From Gymnorhina tibicen (lineage: Eukaryota; Chordata; Aves; Passeriformes; Artamidae): a stretch of 64,000 nt of DNA. A program made the position numbers and the translations under genes. Shown one piece after another: positions 26,501 to 36,100 of this stretch. The stretch spans positions 2,476,469 through 2,540,468 of the forward strand of contig VXAZ01009309.1 of the NCBI GenBank assembly GCA_013399875.1. The letters run 5' to 3'. Each line of letters begins with the position of its first letter. Position 1 is the stretch's first letter. The notes under the pieces were generated by a model, which saw nothing but the letters and a program-made list of their open reading frames with translations, had not been told where the DNA came from and did not search any database.

Positions 26501-26621
26501 GCCCGGGCCGGTAGAGCCGCGCCGTGGCGGCAGCCGCCAGCAGCACCGGGAGCAGCGCCGGGAACAGCACCGGGAGCGGGAGCGGGAGCAGCGCCCGCGG
26601 GCCCCCGCCCGCCGCCGCCAT
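5024..26621 (-). CDS. QSOX2: QSOX2, quiescin sulfhydryl oxidase 2 (whole gene, 12 coding exons)
   Basis: Flavin-linked sulfhydryl oxidase that forms disulfides in secretory-pathway proteins and passes electrons to oxygen, giving hydrogen peroxide. Coding exons from the start: 26351-26621, 21510-21610, 20272-20320, 19023-19128, 18746-18836, 17272-17417, 16602-16745, 14681-14810, 12689-12811, 11443-11593, 7752-7940, 5024-5574. All junctions are GT-AG and the phases join to exactly 684 codons (683 residues), close to human QSOX2 at about 698. Visible parts: signal peptide (about 1-34), CGHC at 72-75, second thioredoxin-like domain (about 170-290), helix-rich region, C402/C414, Erv/ALR CKAC at 460-463, CPAC at 520-523, membrane segment about 646-667, short basic tail. 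The C-terminus, the LVNNKMR segment and the tail WKVK pattern match QSOX2 rather than QSOX1. Odd points: Ser replaces the Trp before CGHC, and GYSC stands where the family has GYPC or GFPC. Confidence 0.95.
5575..7751. other. QSOX2: QSOX2 intron 11
   Basis: Non-coding. It holds a short ATT microsatellite at about 6399-6421 and a T-rich tract near 7110-7130. I see no transposon I can name and no extra exon. Confidence 0.6.
7752..7940 (-). CDS. QSOX2: QSOX2 exon 11: Erv/ALR catalytic domain
   Basis: Encodes the FAD-proximal redox pair CKAC (residues 460-463) in [39 protein letters not shown], the conserved FAD-adenine pocket, follows. The acceptor is TTGTAG and the donor GTAGGG. Confidence 0.97.
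7941..11442. other. QSOX2: QSOX2 intron 10
   Basis: A 3.5 kb AT-rich intron with short A runs (for example 9044-9058). No conserved peptide is visible in either strand's open frames, and no named repeat was recognised. Confidence 0.6.
11443..11593 (-). CDS. QSOX2: QSOX2 exon 10: entry to the Erv/ALR domain
   Basis: Encodes [30 protein letters not shown] and [11 protein letters not shown]402 and C414 would form the structural disulfide at the FAD pocket, and the Trp and His are family FAD contacts. Ser stands where QSOX1 and QSOX2 have Pro (GYPC or GFPC). The acceptor follows a long T tract. Confidence 0.93.
12689..12811 (-). CDS. QSOX2: QSOX2 exon 9: helix-rich region, second half
   Basis: Encodes [19 protein letters not shown], then [20 protein letters not shown]. 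It is exactly 41 codons in phase 0. The LVNNKMR end is characteristic of QSOX2. The acceptor follows TTCTCAG and the donor is GTAAGC. Confidence 0.95.
14681..14810 (-). CDS. QSOX2: QSOX2 exon 8: helix-rich region, first half
   Basis: Encodes [20 protein letters not shown] and [12 protein letters not shown], the helix-rich (pseudo-Erv) region. The ADLESGLH motif is shared by QSOX1 and QSOX2. The acceptor follows TGTTCCAG and the donor is GTAGGC. Confidence 0.95.
16602..16745 (-). CDS. QSOX2: QSOX2 exon 7: end of Trx2 and linker to helix-rich region
   Basis: Encodes [18 protein letters not shown], a basic, Leu-rich stretch, then a Glu/Lys-rich linker ending VWKEFDK. It follows the human QSOX2 order. 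The acceptor follows CCAATTGCAG and the donor is GTAAGT. Confidence 0.92.
17272..17417 (-). CDS. QSOX2: QSOX2 exon 6: second thioredoxin-like domain
   Basis: Encodes [15 protein letters not shown], then [15 protein letters not shown] and NGSHGLIN. These closely match human QSOX2 and differ from QSOX1, which helps fix the paralog. The donor GTAAGT splits a codon after two bases. Confidence 0.95.
18746..18836 (-). CDS. QSOX2: QSOX2 exon 5: start of the second thioredoxin-like domain
   Basis: Encodes [20 protein letters not shown] followed by YIGRE, the first strand of the redox-inactive second thioredoxin-like domain, with a likely N-glycosylation site (NSS). The acceptor follows TTCTTCAAAG and the donor is GTAACG. 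Confidence 0.93.
19023..19128 (-). CDS. QSOX2: QSOX2 exon 4: end of Trx1 and linker
   Basis: Encodes the helix [19 protein letters not shown] followed by the Pro-rich RPPACP linker typical of QSOX proteins. The acceptor is CAGCAG at 19129-19134; the inner AG keeps the frame. The donor GTAAGT leaves two bases for exon 5. Confidence 0.92.
20272..20320 (-). CDS. QSOX2: QSOX2 exon 3: small exon with YFKAFTK
   Basis: A 49-base exon encoding [16 protein letters not shown], nearly identical to the family segment after the first thioredoxin cis-proline. The acceptor follows CTCCCTCACAG and the donor is GTAAGA. It was found by homology because it is too short to show as an open frame. Confidence 0.92.
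21510..21610 (-). CDS. QSOX2: QSOX2 exon 2: thioredoxin domain core
   Basis: Encodes residues 91-124, including VLDCGEE and the YYPTFR segment with the conserved cis-proline region of the thioredoxin fold. The acceptor follows TTTCCAG and the donor is GTAAGT. The phase joins exon 1 to give DVKDWE. Confidence 0.93.
21611..26350. other. QSOX2: QSOX2 intron 1
   Basis: The largest QSOX2 intron (4.7 kb). Most of it is AT-rich with nothing recognisable. The last 600 bases next to exon 1 turn GC-rich and hold the 44-bp minisatellite at 25749-26140 and the CpG-rich promoter-side sequence from 26140. Confidence 0.6.
25749..26140. repeat. 44-bp minisatellite, nine copies, with an 88-bp higher-order unit
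   Basis: Copies begin at 25749, 25793, 25836, 25880, 25924, 25968, 26012, 26056 and 26100, so the period is 44 bases (43 once). Each begins AGAGCA and ends near GAGGCACCACC or GAGGCACAACC. From copy 3 to copy 8 (25836-26099) two variants alternate strictly, forming three 88-base dimers that look identical. The overlapping open frames rich in HPHP and ALVVP are products of this repeat. Confidence 0.95.
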
Positions 26622-26710
26622 GTTGGGACGCGCGGAGAGGGGCGGGGCGGGGCCGCGCCATAGCAACGCGCCGGCCATGGCGGCCCGGCCTGAGGGGAGA
26701 GGCGGTGCCC
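26140..26710. promoter_or_regulatory. QSOX2: QSOX2 CpG island / promoter and first exon region
   Basis: G+C- and CpG-rich sequence covering exon 1 and both flanks, including GGGGCGGGGCGGGGC (26639-26653), an Sp1-type GC box about 20-30 bases upstream of the start codon. No TATA box is obvious, as expected of a housekeeping-type promoter. The exact transcription start cannot be set from sequence. Confidence 0.65.
26351..26621 (-). CDS. QSOX2: QSOX2 exon 1: start, signal peptide, thioredoxin CGHC
   Basis: The start ATG (26619-26621) sits in a good context, with A at -3 and G at +4. It is followed by an Ala/Leu-rich signal peptide of about 34 residues. The thioredoxin active site CGHC is at residues 72-75, followed by AFAPTW as in the family, but the residue before CGHC is Ser rather than Trp. 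The donor GTGAGC leaves one base of the next codon, which fits exon 2. Confidence 0.93.
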
Positions 26711-26711
26711 C

Positions 26712-26899
26712 GAGGGGAACGGGGTCTGTCCCGTGTCATTGAGGGGAACGGCGACTGCCCCGTGTCCCTGAGAGGAGCAGGGATTGCTCGTGTCCCTGAG
26801 GGGACCGTCCCGTGTCCCCGGAGGGGAGCGGGGATTGTCCGTGTTCCTGACGGGATCGCCCCGTGTCCCTGAGGGGAGTGAGGACTGTCCTTGTCCCCT
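26712..26899. repeat. 29-bp minisatellite upstream of QSOX2
   Basis: About seven degenerate copies begin at 26712, 26741, 26770, 26798, 26821, 26849 and 26871. Each has GAGGGGA followed by a CG-rich core and CCCGTGTCCCT; some copies lack 6-7 bases. It abuts the promoter side of the QSOX2 CpG island, starting about 90 bases upstream of the start codon on the minus strand. Confidence 0.85.
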
Positions 26900-26984
26900 G
26901 AGCTTTGCAAAATACGGAATATGTAAAATTTTTATTAAAAAAAAAATGTTCTTTGATGTTTGATTTAATCCGCGAAGCAAGAGA

Positions 26985-27382
26985 GCAGCCAAGAAGGTCT
27001 AAGTGAGATCCAAGTGTTAGAAAAACGCTCGTCACTGAAGTCGCCAGGCGCGGGAACAGGCTGTCCACAGACGGTGTGGAGGCTCCCTCTCTGGGGGTAT
27101 CCCAAAGCCATCGGTGTGGAGTCTCCCTCTCTGGGGGTATCCCAAAGCCATCGGTGTGAGTCTCCCTCTCTGGGGGTATCCCAAAGCTATCGGTGTGGAG
27201 GCTCCCTCTCTGGGGGTATCCCAAAGCCATCGGTGTGAGTCTCCCTCTCTGGAGGTATCTCAAAGCCATCGGGACATGATCCTGTGCCATGTGCTCTGGG
27301 ATAACCCTGCTGGAGCGCGGAGGTTGCGCTCCATGACCCGCTGTGGTCCCTTCCAGTCTTACCCATTCTGACCTTCTGTGAG
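26985..27382 (+). mobile_element. CR1 LINE 3' fragment containing an internal minisatellite
   Basis: The order of segments follows the CR1 3' end: AAAAACGCTCGTCACTGAAG, GGGAACAGGCTG, TGGAGTCTCCCTCTCTGG, GATCCTGTGCCATGTGCTCT, AACCCTGCTGGAGCG, GTGGTCCCTTCCAG, then CATTCTGACCTTCTGTGA. The middle segment has been amplified into about five 40-base copies (27083-27270). Plus-strand open frames here come from the repeat. Confidence 0.8.
27083..27270. repeat. 40-bp tandem repeat inside the CR1 fragment
   Basis: About five copies of a unit holding GGAGGCTCCCTCTCTGGGGG and TATCCCAAAGCCATCGGTGT. Copies differ by one or two bases (GAGG, GAGT), and the last one drifts (GGAGGTATCTCAAAGCC) and runs into normal CR1 sequence. 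Confidence 0.9.
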
Positions 27383-28879
27383 ATCACTCGGGTGGCCAAA
27401 TTTATGCTACAATGGGTATAGAAAGAGACGTTTTAACTTCACGAATCTTCTCACTGAGTAGAGATGAAAGCAGGGCAGCCTTTGGGTCGAGAGCTCTTTC
27501 AACACAAAGTACCTCTCTCGGCAGGGAAGAGCCATCTCTCCAAACTGAAGCTCCGATAAAAGGCTGCGCGTAGGCAGTTTGATAGAAGCTCTGTCCTTTC
27601 CATAAATGCAGGCTGGATGAGCACTAGTAATGGATTTTAGCACCTTTTGTAGCTCCAGCCCTGTATGGAAGTCTCCTTTCATTTCTAAATACAGGCTCAA
27701 GAATTTTCATTACATTAATGAGAAGCAGAAACCCAACAACGTCTCCAGAGAAGGGTTTCAGAGAAGTTTAAAAACTCAGATAATGAAAGACTGAAGTCTC
27801 TGAAAAGATAATGCTTGCTTCTGTTACTCACAAACACTTCTTTTAATCCTTGAAGAACAAGTGGGAAACAAAGGGGTTTAAATTCTTACTTCAGGCCCAT
27901 CAGGATGAATCCAGGGTTAGAATCTAATTTATTATTGTTTGTGGCCAGCAACCCACAAACTGTACAAGAGTAAAATTCTGCCGCTTTCGCCTTTTCCCAA
28001 TCCTTTCCTTTATTTGACCATTAATATCTGAAGTGGTTCACATATCTTTTGATCCATATCCACAGCTACAACCTAAATGGTTTCTCATATCACATCCCAG
28101 CTTGGGGTTTTTCTGTCTCTATTTTTCCTGGGTACGGCAAGCAATAAAATAGATAATAGCAGAGCCCAATAGCTTCCAAGAACTGAAAAATCTTGAAGCA
28201 GCTGCTAATTAGGATTTTAAAAATCTGCAGTGCCTAAGATATTTTAGAGCACATTTTATTCAGAAGAGTTGTTAAATGTATGAAGATGAAAGAGATGGAT
28301 TACAGGAGAATTAAATGTAGGGTTTAACTGAGAAATAATCATTTTCTATGAAAGATAATGACTCCTCTTGAGGCTAGTATCAAGATTTATTGACCCAGGA
28401 GGTTAATATTGATCAAACCCAAGGCAAACAAAATATTAGACCTTGAAGGAGAGTAATCTTGATATTGAAGCCTTGCCACCGAGTGAACAGGTCAATATAT
28501 CTGGGTGCCAGAATCTCAGGTTTTGAACACAGAATGGTGGGGGATATTAAACGTGTCTGACATGTTCTGTGTACACACCTTTTATTCTCATCAGCAGGAG
28601 ATAGTTTATAGCTGTGTCCTTCCCTGCAGAGCAGGGTGTGAGGGTTCAGGCTTCACTCGCACTCCTCCTTGCAAATCTGGTGGGTCTCTGCCTCAGGTGT
28701 AACATCAGGCTGAAATCAAACAAGTCCTTCAGCTATTTATTCATCTCTAAGTGATATTTTTAATAGCTTTCACTCCAAACACCAGGAGGCTGCTGCTGCA
28801 AAACCGGAGTGAGAATAAACTGAAAAACCAGAGTGCTGCAATCTATAGATTTGTCATTGTATCCAACACTGTGGAAGTC

Positions 28880-28972
28880 CAGGAGAAAAAAAAAAAAAAA
28901 AAAAAAGAGAAAAATTCTGCTAAAAACTGAAAAAAAAAAAAAAAGAGTTAAATTCTGCTATAAACTGACAAC
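28880..28972. repeat. Poly(A) tract with a two-copy tandem duplication
   Basis: A long A run followed by GAGAAAAATTCTGCTAAAAA and CTG is repeated once as an A run, GAGTTAAATTCTGCTATAAA and CTG. The unit is about 45 bases. Confidence 0.7.
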
Positions 28973-29540
28973 AAGAAAACAAGTAATGTCTGTGGATTAG
29001 CTAATCAATGAGGATAGAAGGCAGAGACAAGGAAATGTACCACTAGAGACATGGAAATAGTTTATAGGATAAGATCACCAGTTAATGCGCTGGGGGCAGA
29101 AGTTGCCTTCTTATTCCTGTTCATATGGCAACAAGCAGGGGAGGGTTTAATGTGCCCAGCAAAACAAAAGTGCACCCCTTCACTGCTGAGAAGAGCAGTG
29201 TGTACAATATAATCTGCAATTCTAATTGATTTCAGTGAAAATAAATAAAATACCATACCCATGGTTTATTTTGTTTATTCAGAAAACAAGTACAAAACCA
29301 ACTAAGCCAGCAGTATTTAAAAATACAAACATAAAATGGCTTTCTATTCCCCCAATCAGATTTTAAGTATTGTATATTTAAATCTTAAATTATATATAAA
29401 CTTATCTTTATTTATCCCAATTTTAATTTTATTTCAAAGACACCACAAATGAATGGGATTGGAAAAAATCTGATCTCTTTACAATCAATTATTCAATAAT
29501 GAACAGTTTCTGAATTCCAGTAAGAAATATTTGCGCAGTA

Positions 29541-29546
29541 TTTATT
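29541..29546 (-). terminator. Candidate polyadenylation signal for the CEP350-like gene
   Basis: AATAAA on the minus strand about 490 bases after the stop codon. Alternatives lie near 29268 and 29408. The choice is a guess from position. Confidence 0.25.
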
Positions 29547-30033
29547 TTAAAAAGAACTAACAAAAATTTGGTCTTCTCAATGCAAAATAGGTGGGACCAC
29601 AGCAATTAAGATGGTAAATGTTCACTATGCTGAGGAAATGTTTCTATTTCCTTCTTAAAATCTTGATTTTCCCAGTTTTGCCCATTAAAAAGGAGTACTT
29701 ATTTCCTCTGTTTTGTCTATTAAAGTACATTCTCAGCACCCCACATGTGGATGTCATGAAAATTCAATGGGCTCATGCAAACTGCATGATAAATAACCCA
29801 GTTATAGGCACATACCTAATTGTCAGGAATTGAAGGTGCTGATAGAAAAGCCTCCAGTTTAAAGTGCATTACATCAGTATTTTTCTCATTTACATAAAAT
29901 TGTAGATATTTAACCTGAATGCCCTGGCTCTAGGTCCTGCCATTCCATCTGCCACCTCGCTGAAGCCATCTCCAGGCCCCTTTTAACCAGTTCCACAGAG
30001 TATTAAAAGAAAAAAGGTGGTGCACTGTCACCT

Positions 30034-30189
30034 TTAAAACAGGCTTTTTTTCAGATAAATCTTATTAAGAACTCTGATTGTATCAAGGATCAAGCTATCA
30101 AATATGGCTTCAGTCATCCTCATCTTCACTGTTAATTCATCATCACCATAGGAAGTCCACTGAGATTCTTCTTTGCGGAGCTCCTGGAT
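30034..30189 (-). CDS. CCDC187: CEP350-like exon 24, stop codon
   Basis: Encodes [20 protein letters not shown], then [20 protein letters not shown] and NKI, matching CEP350 QELHEEEAQWVNYDEDELCV and IFETLIKDTIDVLNQI. The protein ends eight residues later at TAA (30034-30036). The acceptor follows TTGTATTTTAG. Confidence 0.92.
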   Translation of the reverse strand: MQELRKEESQWTSYGDDELTVKMRMTEAIFDSLILDTIRVLNKIYLKKSLF

Positions 30190-33100
30190 CTAAAATACAA
30201 CATGGAAAGGAATTTTAATTCAAGAATAAGAGGTTCACAGAAGTACTGAGACACTGCACCTAATTCAACAACTTTATACATGCATCATTAATTTATTTAA
30301 TTTAAACCACTCACAAGAACTGGAAATACAGGATTATTAATTCAATAAAAGGAAGGTAGTAATTTGGAGTTCTGAAGTTAATTTAAGTAAATGTGATTCT
30401 CACAAAAGGATGAGAATTTCTAGTTTAAACCTAGAGGAAATAAACAAATGCCCATTGGAAAGTCTGCTTACCAGAATAAGGTCCACTCTGTCTCTCTTAC
30501 AGTTTCCATACTTGGTCATATTTAGGAATTTTCTTTTCATTTCCAAGTCATTCTTTTCCAGGTTCATTATGTTAATAATTTCACCCTGAACAAAAGTCTA
30601 CAAAAAAAAAGAAGGCTGAAAAGAGCTCTCCTCATAGGAATTCTGGTGCTGTGAAGGTTCCAGATGAGTGACAGGTGCCAGTGTGAAAATCCATCTTTAA
30701 GTCCAGAAATATCCCAAAATTTCGGGGAGTGATCTAGAGGTAGCTGATCAATACTGGCCAACCAACACATTTGAATCATAATATTACTTCAGAGATTACA
30801 CAAAAAATAATTAGGAGAGTTTAAAGGCCTATTCCCATTCTTAAATCCATACATATGAAATATTTTGACTGCTCAGCTCAGTCTGTATTTATTCAGGCCT
30901 TTCAGAGTAATGCTGTTTCTTCTCCCATCACCTCAGTTACACTGCCATAATCCTCCCAAATTTCACATTTCTTTTTGCCATTGCAATCTCTGCTCTTTTC
31001 ACTGATTCTTGTTCCTGTACTTTACACTGCCAGAACATACCTTGACATCACTGACATCTGTCCTTCTGCAGAGAAGCCTGGAACAGTGAGATCCCACTTT
31101 TTTTTGCATCCATGGGAACATATATGGCTTTGCAGTCAGTTGATATTCTGCACACAGCAACTCACGGCTCAAATCAAATATAACCTGCAACAAACTCAGC
31201 AGGACATTGGAGTCAGGAGACCTGGATTCCAGTCTACAGCATTCCATGGAACTTGGCTTTCCTGAACAGACCCAAACCAGGCACTGGTCAGGTGTCCAAG
31301 GTCTTATGGTGGAACTTTGGGAAAAGTCTGGATTCTCTGCAAGGACATTTATTCAACTGGAATTATTCTGCAGCAAATTGCAAAACACTCCTGGTAGTAC
31401 CTCTCAGTGTCCTTTTAGCTATATTTAGTGTTAGCAGCTGGAATAATATTAAATATTAGCTAATATGAGTCAGCCTACAGAACACTACAAAAGTTAATTA
31501 ACAGTTAGTGCTTTAAAAATACCTGATTATACATCCTCTTGCTTTCTGCTTCCAAATCATTCCCTGGGAGATCATTACATTCAAAGTACTTCGGCACATT
31601 GATGTTGCTGAAATTTGAATTTATGTTCTCTGGGGTCCATAATTCTTCCACAGCATACGCAGACAAATTCTTAACATAAGAACTGTTATGTGGTATCACA
31701 AGAGGAACTTCCACAGTTTTCTTCCAAGGAGCTGAGTGCCACTGGTCTAATTTGTATAAGTATTGCTTTTGTGTTGGTCTCACCAGCATATTTTGGTCAG
31801 AATTAGGCTGATCAAAATCTTCAGAGCTTCCAAAAACACCAGCGTCAAGGATTTTTAAAAGGAGCTTCAAGAGAGAAAAAGAAAAGCCAGATGATATATT
31901 CCGTATTTCCCCACCATTTTTAGAAGTATTGAGATTATTAACAACTGATCAAGGTTACACTTAAAACCATCTTATTCATGGGCTCAAAGAAAGGCTTACT
32001 GATGTATCATTAAAAAAACCCAAACTTATTTTAACTGTAGTTGGCAGAATTCAGAATTAGAAAGAATTACAGTTCTGGAGTGCCATGAAAATTTTTGACA
32101 TTTAGCAACGTTTCTGTTCTAAATGTAGAACCCTCAAAGCAATTTTCTCACAGCCAGGGGCTGGAAAGGAGTCAGGCAGATGAGCTGACAAGTGCCCAGG
32201 TTTGCTCTGAAGTTAATAAAAATTGAAGTCTGTGCAGATTTATCAGTTTCAACAGTTGACAAATTCCAATAAAGAAGTCACATTTTCTTTGCTTGGAGCA
32301 TCACGTGCTATCCATTGGCTCCAGGATAATTCCCTAAATGAGGAACGGGTCACGTGAAGTGAGCAATCTGGTTCCTAATATTGACATGATATAATTTTCA
32401 TGGATGATGAAAAACTGGGCCACACAAACTCTTGCTGTATAGGCCCAGCTTCAGGGCCAACACTTGAAATAAAAATGTTCTCACTGTACTTACAGGCAAA
32501 GTGGTTGGAGAAGTCTCTGGAGATAAATGAAATACCTTGTCTGCTTTTGATCTCTGTTTTCTTTTAATCTTCTTATATTCTTTAACTGCATCGTCTATAA
32601 ATTTAGTTACAATTCTGTCTGTTACTGTGTGACAACCATGAATGCAAAGCGTATCAAAATCACCCAGTAAAACATCAGAAACCTTTGCTGATGGTTCAGA
32701 TAAGGCAGCAACTGAATTTTCTTTGAGGAGAAACGCTTTCTGATTGTCTTCTTGCCTTAGGTCTTGGCCATAATTCATCATGTCTTTTTCAAAGGCACTT
32801 TTATATTTGTGTTGAGCTGTTTCAGAAAATGCAATTAAAATGTCAAACAGAAGTTTTTTACTGAGTTCACTTGCAATATCATCAGCAAGTTTAATTCTTT
32901 TCTGATCCTCTACCAAGCAACAAATATTTTTGCTTGTGTTTATCTCGTCTGTCTTGCTTTTCTTTGGAAGAGCATCTGCAAATATCCTTTGTTTTATTTG
33001 TGCCAGTTCTGTTTTTACTTTCTCTGATCCCAAGCACATTAAGTTATTTTGGCAGAGGAATTCATTACAGTTACACTGGTTGGAATGGGGAAACTTTTGC

Positions 33101-36100
33101 CCTTTTCCAGGCAGCAAGGCACTGTGTAACCTAGACTGGTTTTCTTTCACTTCTGAACCTCCTGCACTGCTTGTGTCTTCTGCTTTCTCCTCTGCAAACC
33201 CCATTCTCTGCTCATCATCTTCAGAATATTTGCAGTCTCCTTTGAGGGAGTCATCATCATCATAGAAGGAATCAGAGTCTTCTTCATCCCTCATGTAACT
33301 GGGACTATTTTTGTTAGCCCCCAAGAGGTGTGAAATCTCATCAGGTCTGACAAAGATCCCACAGTGCTGAGCACACTCAAAATACTTCACCCCTTCATAA
33401 GTTCCAGCACTGTCACCTTCAGCTTTGTCCAGTGCAACGCCAGCCCAACGACCACTGCCAAAATGAGTCTGGCCTTTGAACATCAGAGTTCCAGGCTGGC
33501 TCTGCTTTACCAACACTCTGTCCCCAGTTTCAAATGATGATAAGGGGTCATCACTGTCCTCCTCAGCATTGGGCAGCTTTACATATGTTTTGCATTGTTT
33601 CATTGGGAATTCAGGACTTTTACTTCCACCAGAAGAATCTGTATTAGACACAGGCAGAAGCTCCAAATGCTGCAAAGGCATCTCCTGTTCTCCATGCTGG
33701 TGTTCTGATAAACAGCTGGAAAGGGCCATAAATGTAGATTGTTCTGAGAGACGACCATCTTGAGTTGAAAAAGCACCACCTGTCTCTGTACTGAGCAGGG
33801 GAAATTCTTCAGGCACGATGCTATCAGGTAATGGGGGTAATGCATCCATTTGCAGTGATACATCTTCATCCATGCCCTGACCAGACTCTGAGCTTGTCAT
33901 TTGTTCCGGTGGAGATGGGAAATCATCCGTGCCAGAGGCAGGATCACCATTTTTCATTGCATCTGCACCTAAAGGGGGAGGAGGAAGATGTTCACTTGGA
34001 AATGACAAATCCTTTTTGTTAGAGGATGTCAAGTCAGCACTTCCAGAGGACAATGCTTCACCCACGGGACACAGTATTTCCGACAAGGTATCCTCATCGG
34101 TTGGAGGGAGACCCTTATCACTAGTGGAGGTTGCATCAGTGCATGAAGGGCTGGCAGCTGCATCATTCCCCAGTTTTGGGATCTCCTGAGAATAGAGCTG
34201 GTTTCTGCTGCAGCTTTGTGAGGCACCCAGGTATGGCTCATCCACTCTCTCAGAAGGGTTTTCAGACTGGGAGGAAGGTGCTGACTCGGTTCTGGAGGCA
34301 TTTGCTTCATCTGCTGGAATGAAAGAAAGCAAGTGATCAGTGCAGCCATGATCCAATGCATCTCCAGGGTATTTCAGAGAGAGGGATGAAGTCACAGCTC
34401 TGTCATCTTCAGGCAGCTCACGTTCTTCGTGTTTGTCACTAGGTGATGTTTCCTTTCCATTGCCTATTGCTATTGGCATCTCTTCTGCGGGATTAGCAAA
34501 CACATCCCCGCTGTCACAGACAAACTCTTCTGGGACACTGACATCTGTGTCCTCTCCGTGTTTCAGCTCTAATTCCAGGTCTGAAATGGAACTTTTTGAG
34601 ATGTTGATCCAAACTGCAGACACTTTCAGAAATTCTGAGGGTGAAGAGCCTGATTTGGCACTTTCACATTTCAAAAAGAAGTTGTTTGGGTTGGATGATG
34701 GTCCAGTGGAAGTTAATCCTTCAGAAGATGCTTTTAAATTTAGTTCTTCATCAGAAGCTTCATGAGAAATATGGTCCAAATGCTTCAAACATTGACTGGC
34801 ATCCACCTGATGGATCTCAGAAGGGACAGGCACTTCCACTTCTTTAACTGGAACATTTAAAAAGTTTTTTTTAAAATCAGCATTTCAAAAAAAAAAAAAA
34901 ATTACAGAAGAGCTTGCTGATAAATCACTTAGGATACACAAATCTATAGTGCTCCTCACTATGGTATCCAAATGGAGCAAATTAGGAGCTGGATTTTGTG
35001 ATCCTTGTGGGTCCCTTCCAAATCAGAATGTTCTATGATTCTATGAAATGCAGAAAGATGGTTCATTAGAAAAATGACAGAAATAGGAAATATTGCCACA
35101 GTATGTAAATGTTTATATTACAGAGATTATGCATACCCAGAACTATGTAAATTATATAACTGACTCATATATAAACGGACAGTTTTATTTTTTACCTGTC
35201 CTACTGAGAGTAAGAAATATGAACTGAGGATAAAACCTGGAAACAAAAATAACTCCAGCATGTCCTGTCCAAGTCTATCTTCAAGTGATCTATGTTCTTT
35301 TAAAAAGAACAACCTTAAATTCTTGAAAAACTGCCTCAAAAGAGGGTAAATTGTTAATGACATAATCAGAGTAAGTTATGATTTTGTTCTGGGGAAGCAG
35401 TATAATCATATCTCTTAATAAACCATCTTGGCCAGCAGTGATTTATACATTGGCTATAGTGAGCAAGACACTTTGGTAATAAATGAGAAGATTGTCTCTC
35501 TTTCTGTCTGGATTAAAGTTTGATTGAAGTGGTTGAAACAGATTGGACATAATAGCATTAAATATGATTGACCTGCTCCTTCAGGAGTGTTTTCTGCCTG
35601 AACCAGCCGTAAGTTACACCAAGTAGGAAGGATCCCCAGGCCTTTCACTGGGTACTTGCTGCCACATGGATTAATACCTTCACTATCTTTAGGATCAGGG
35701 TTTGGGTTTGAAAGAAGTGCCTTTCCCTCCAGCATGGATTCCTAGAATGTAAATATTTATGAGTTAATGTCTCAAGGAAAAAGTGCACAAAACCAACACG
35801 CAAGACTTACTTTGACTTCACAACTGCCAAATGAGTCGTGTTGGTCCTATCTTAAGGCAAATATAACCTGGGATACTCTTTCTTTAGGCATTAACGTAAT
35901 TCCAGAGGTGATCCTTACCAGAAATGCACCCTTTTTGTCTTCTATTGTAATGAGTGTGGCTATAGGTTCCATTCCAGCTGAATTTGTGGGTTCCAGAGGT
36001 AAGAAAATGTTATCCTGAGCACTAAGGCACTGCTCCAAACCTGGGGACTCCTCCAGCTGTTTCTGGTGTTGTACCAGTGACTCCTCATTCTCAGTAGAAA

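Larger units (their letters stand above)
27383..30033. other. Spacer between the CEP350-like gene and QSOX2, including probable 3' UTR
   Basis: AT-rich and non-coding. It holds an A21 tract at 28886-28906, part of a small tandem duplication, and several minus-strand AATAAA signals near 29268 and 29541 that could end the CEP350-like transcript. No conserved open frame was seen. Confidence 0.5.

Noticed and set aside
5024..26621. Assignment to QSOX1 (with the gene on the right as CEP350 itself)
   Set aside because: The second thioredoxin domain, the LVNNKMR segment and the C-terminal WKVK tail match QSOX2, not QSOX1, which moves the locus to the LHX3 block.
27014..27371. Plus-strand frames with LWGYPKAIG repeats
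   Set aside because: They translate the tandem repeat inside a CR1 fragment.
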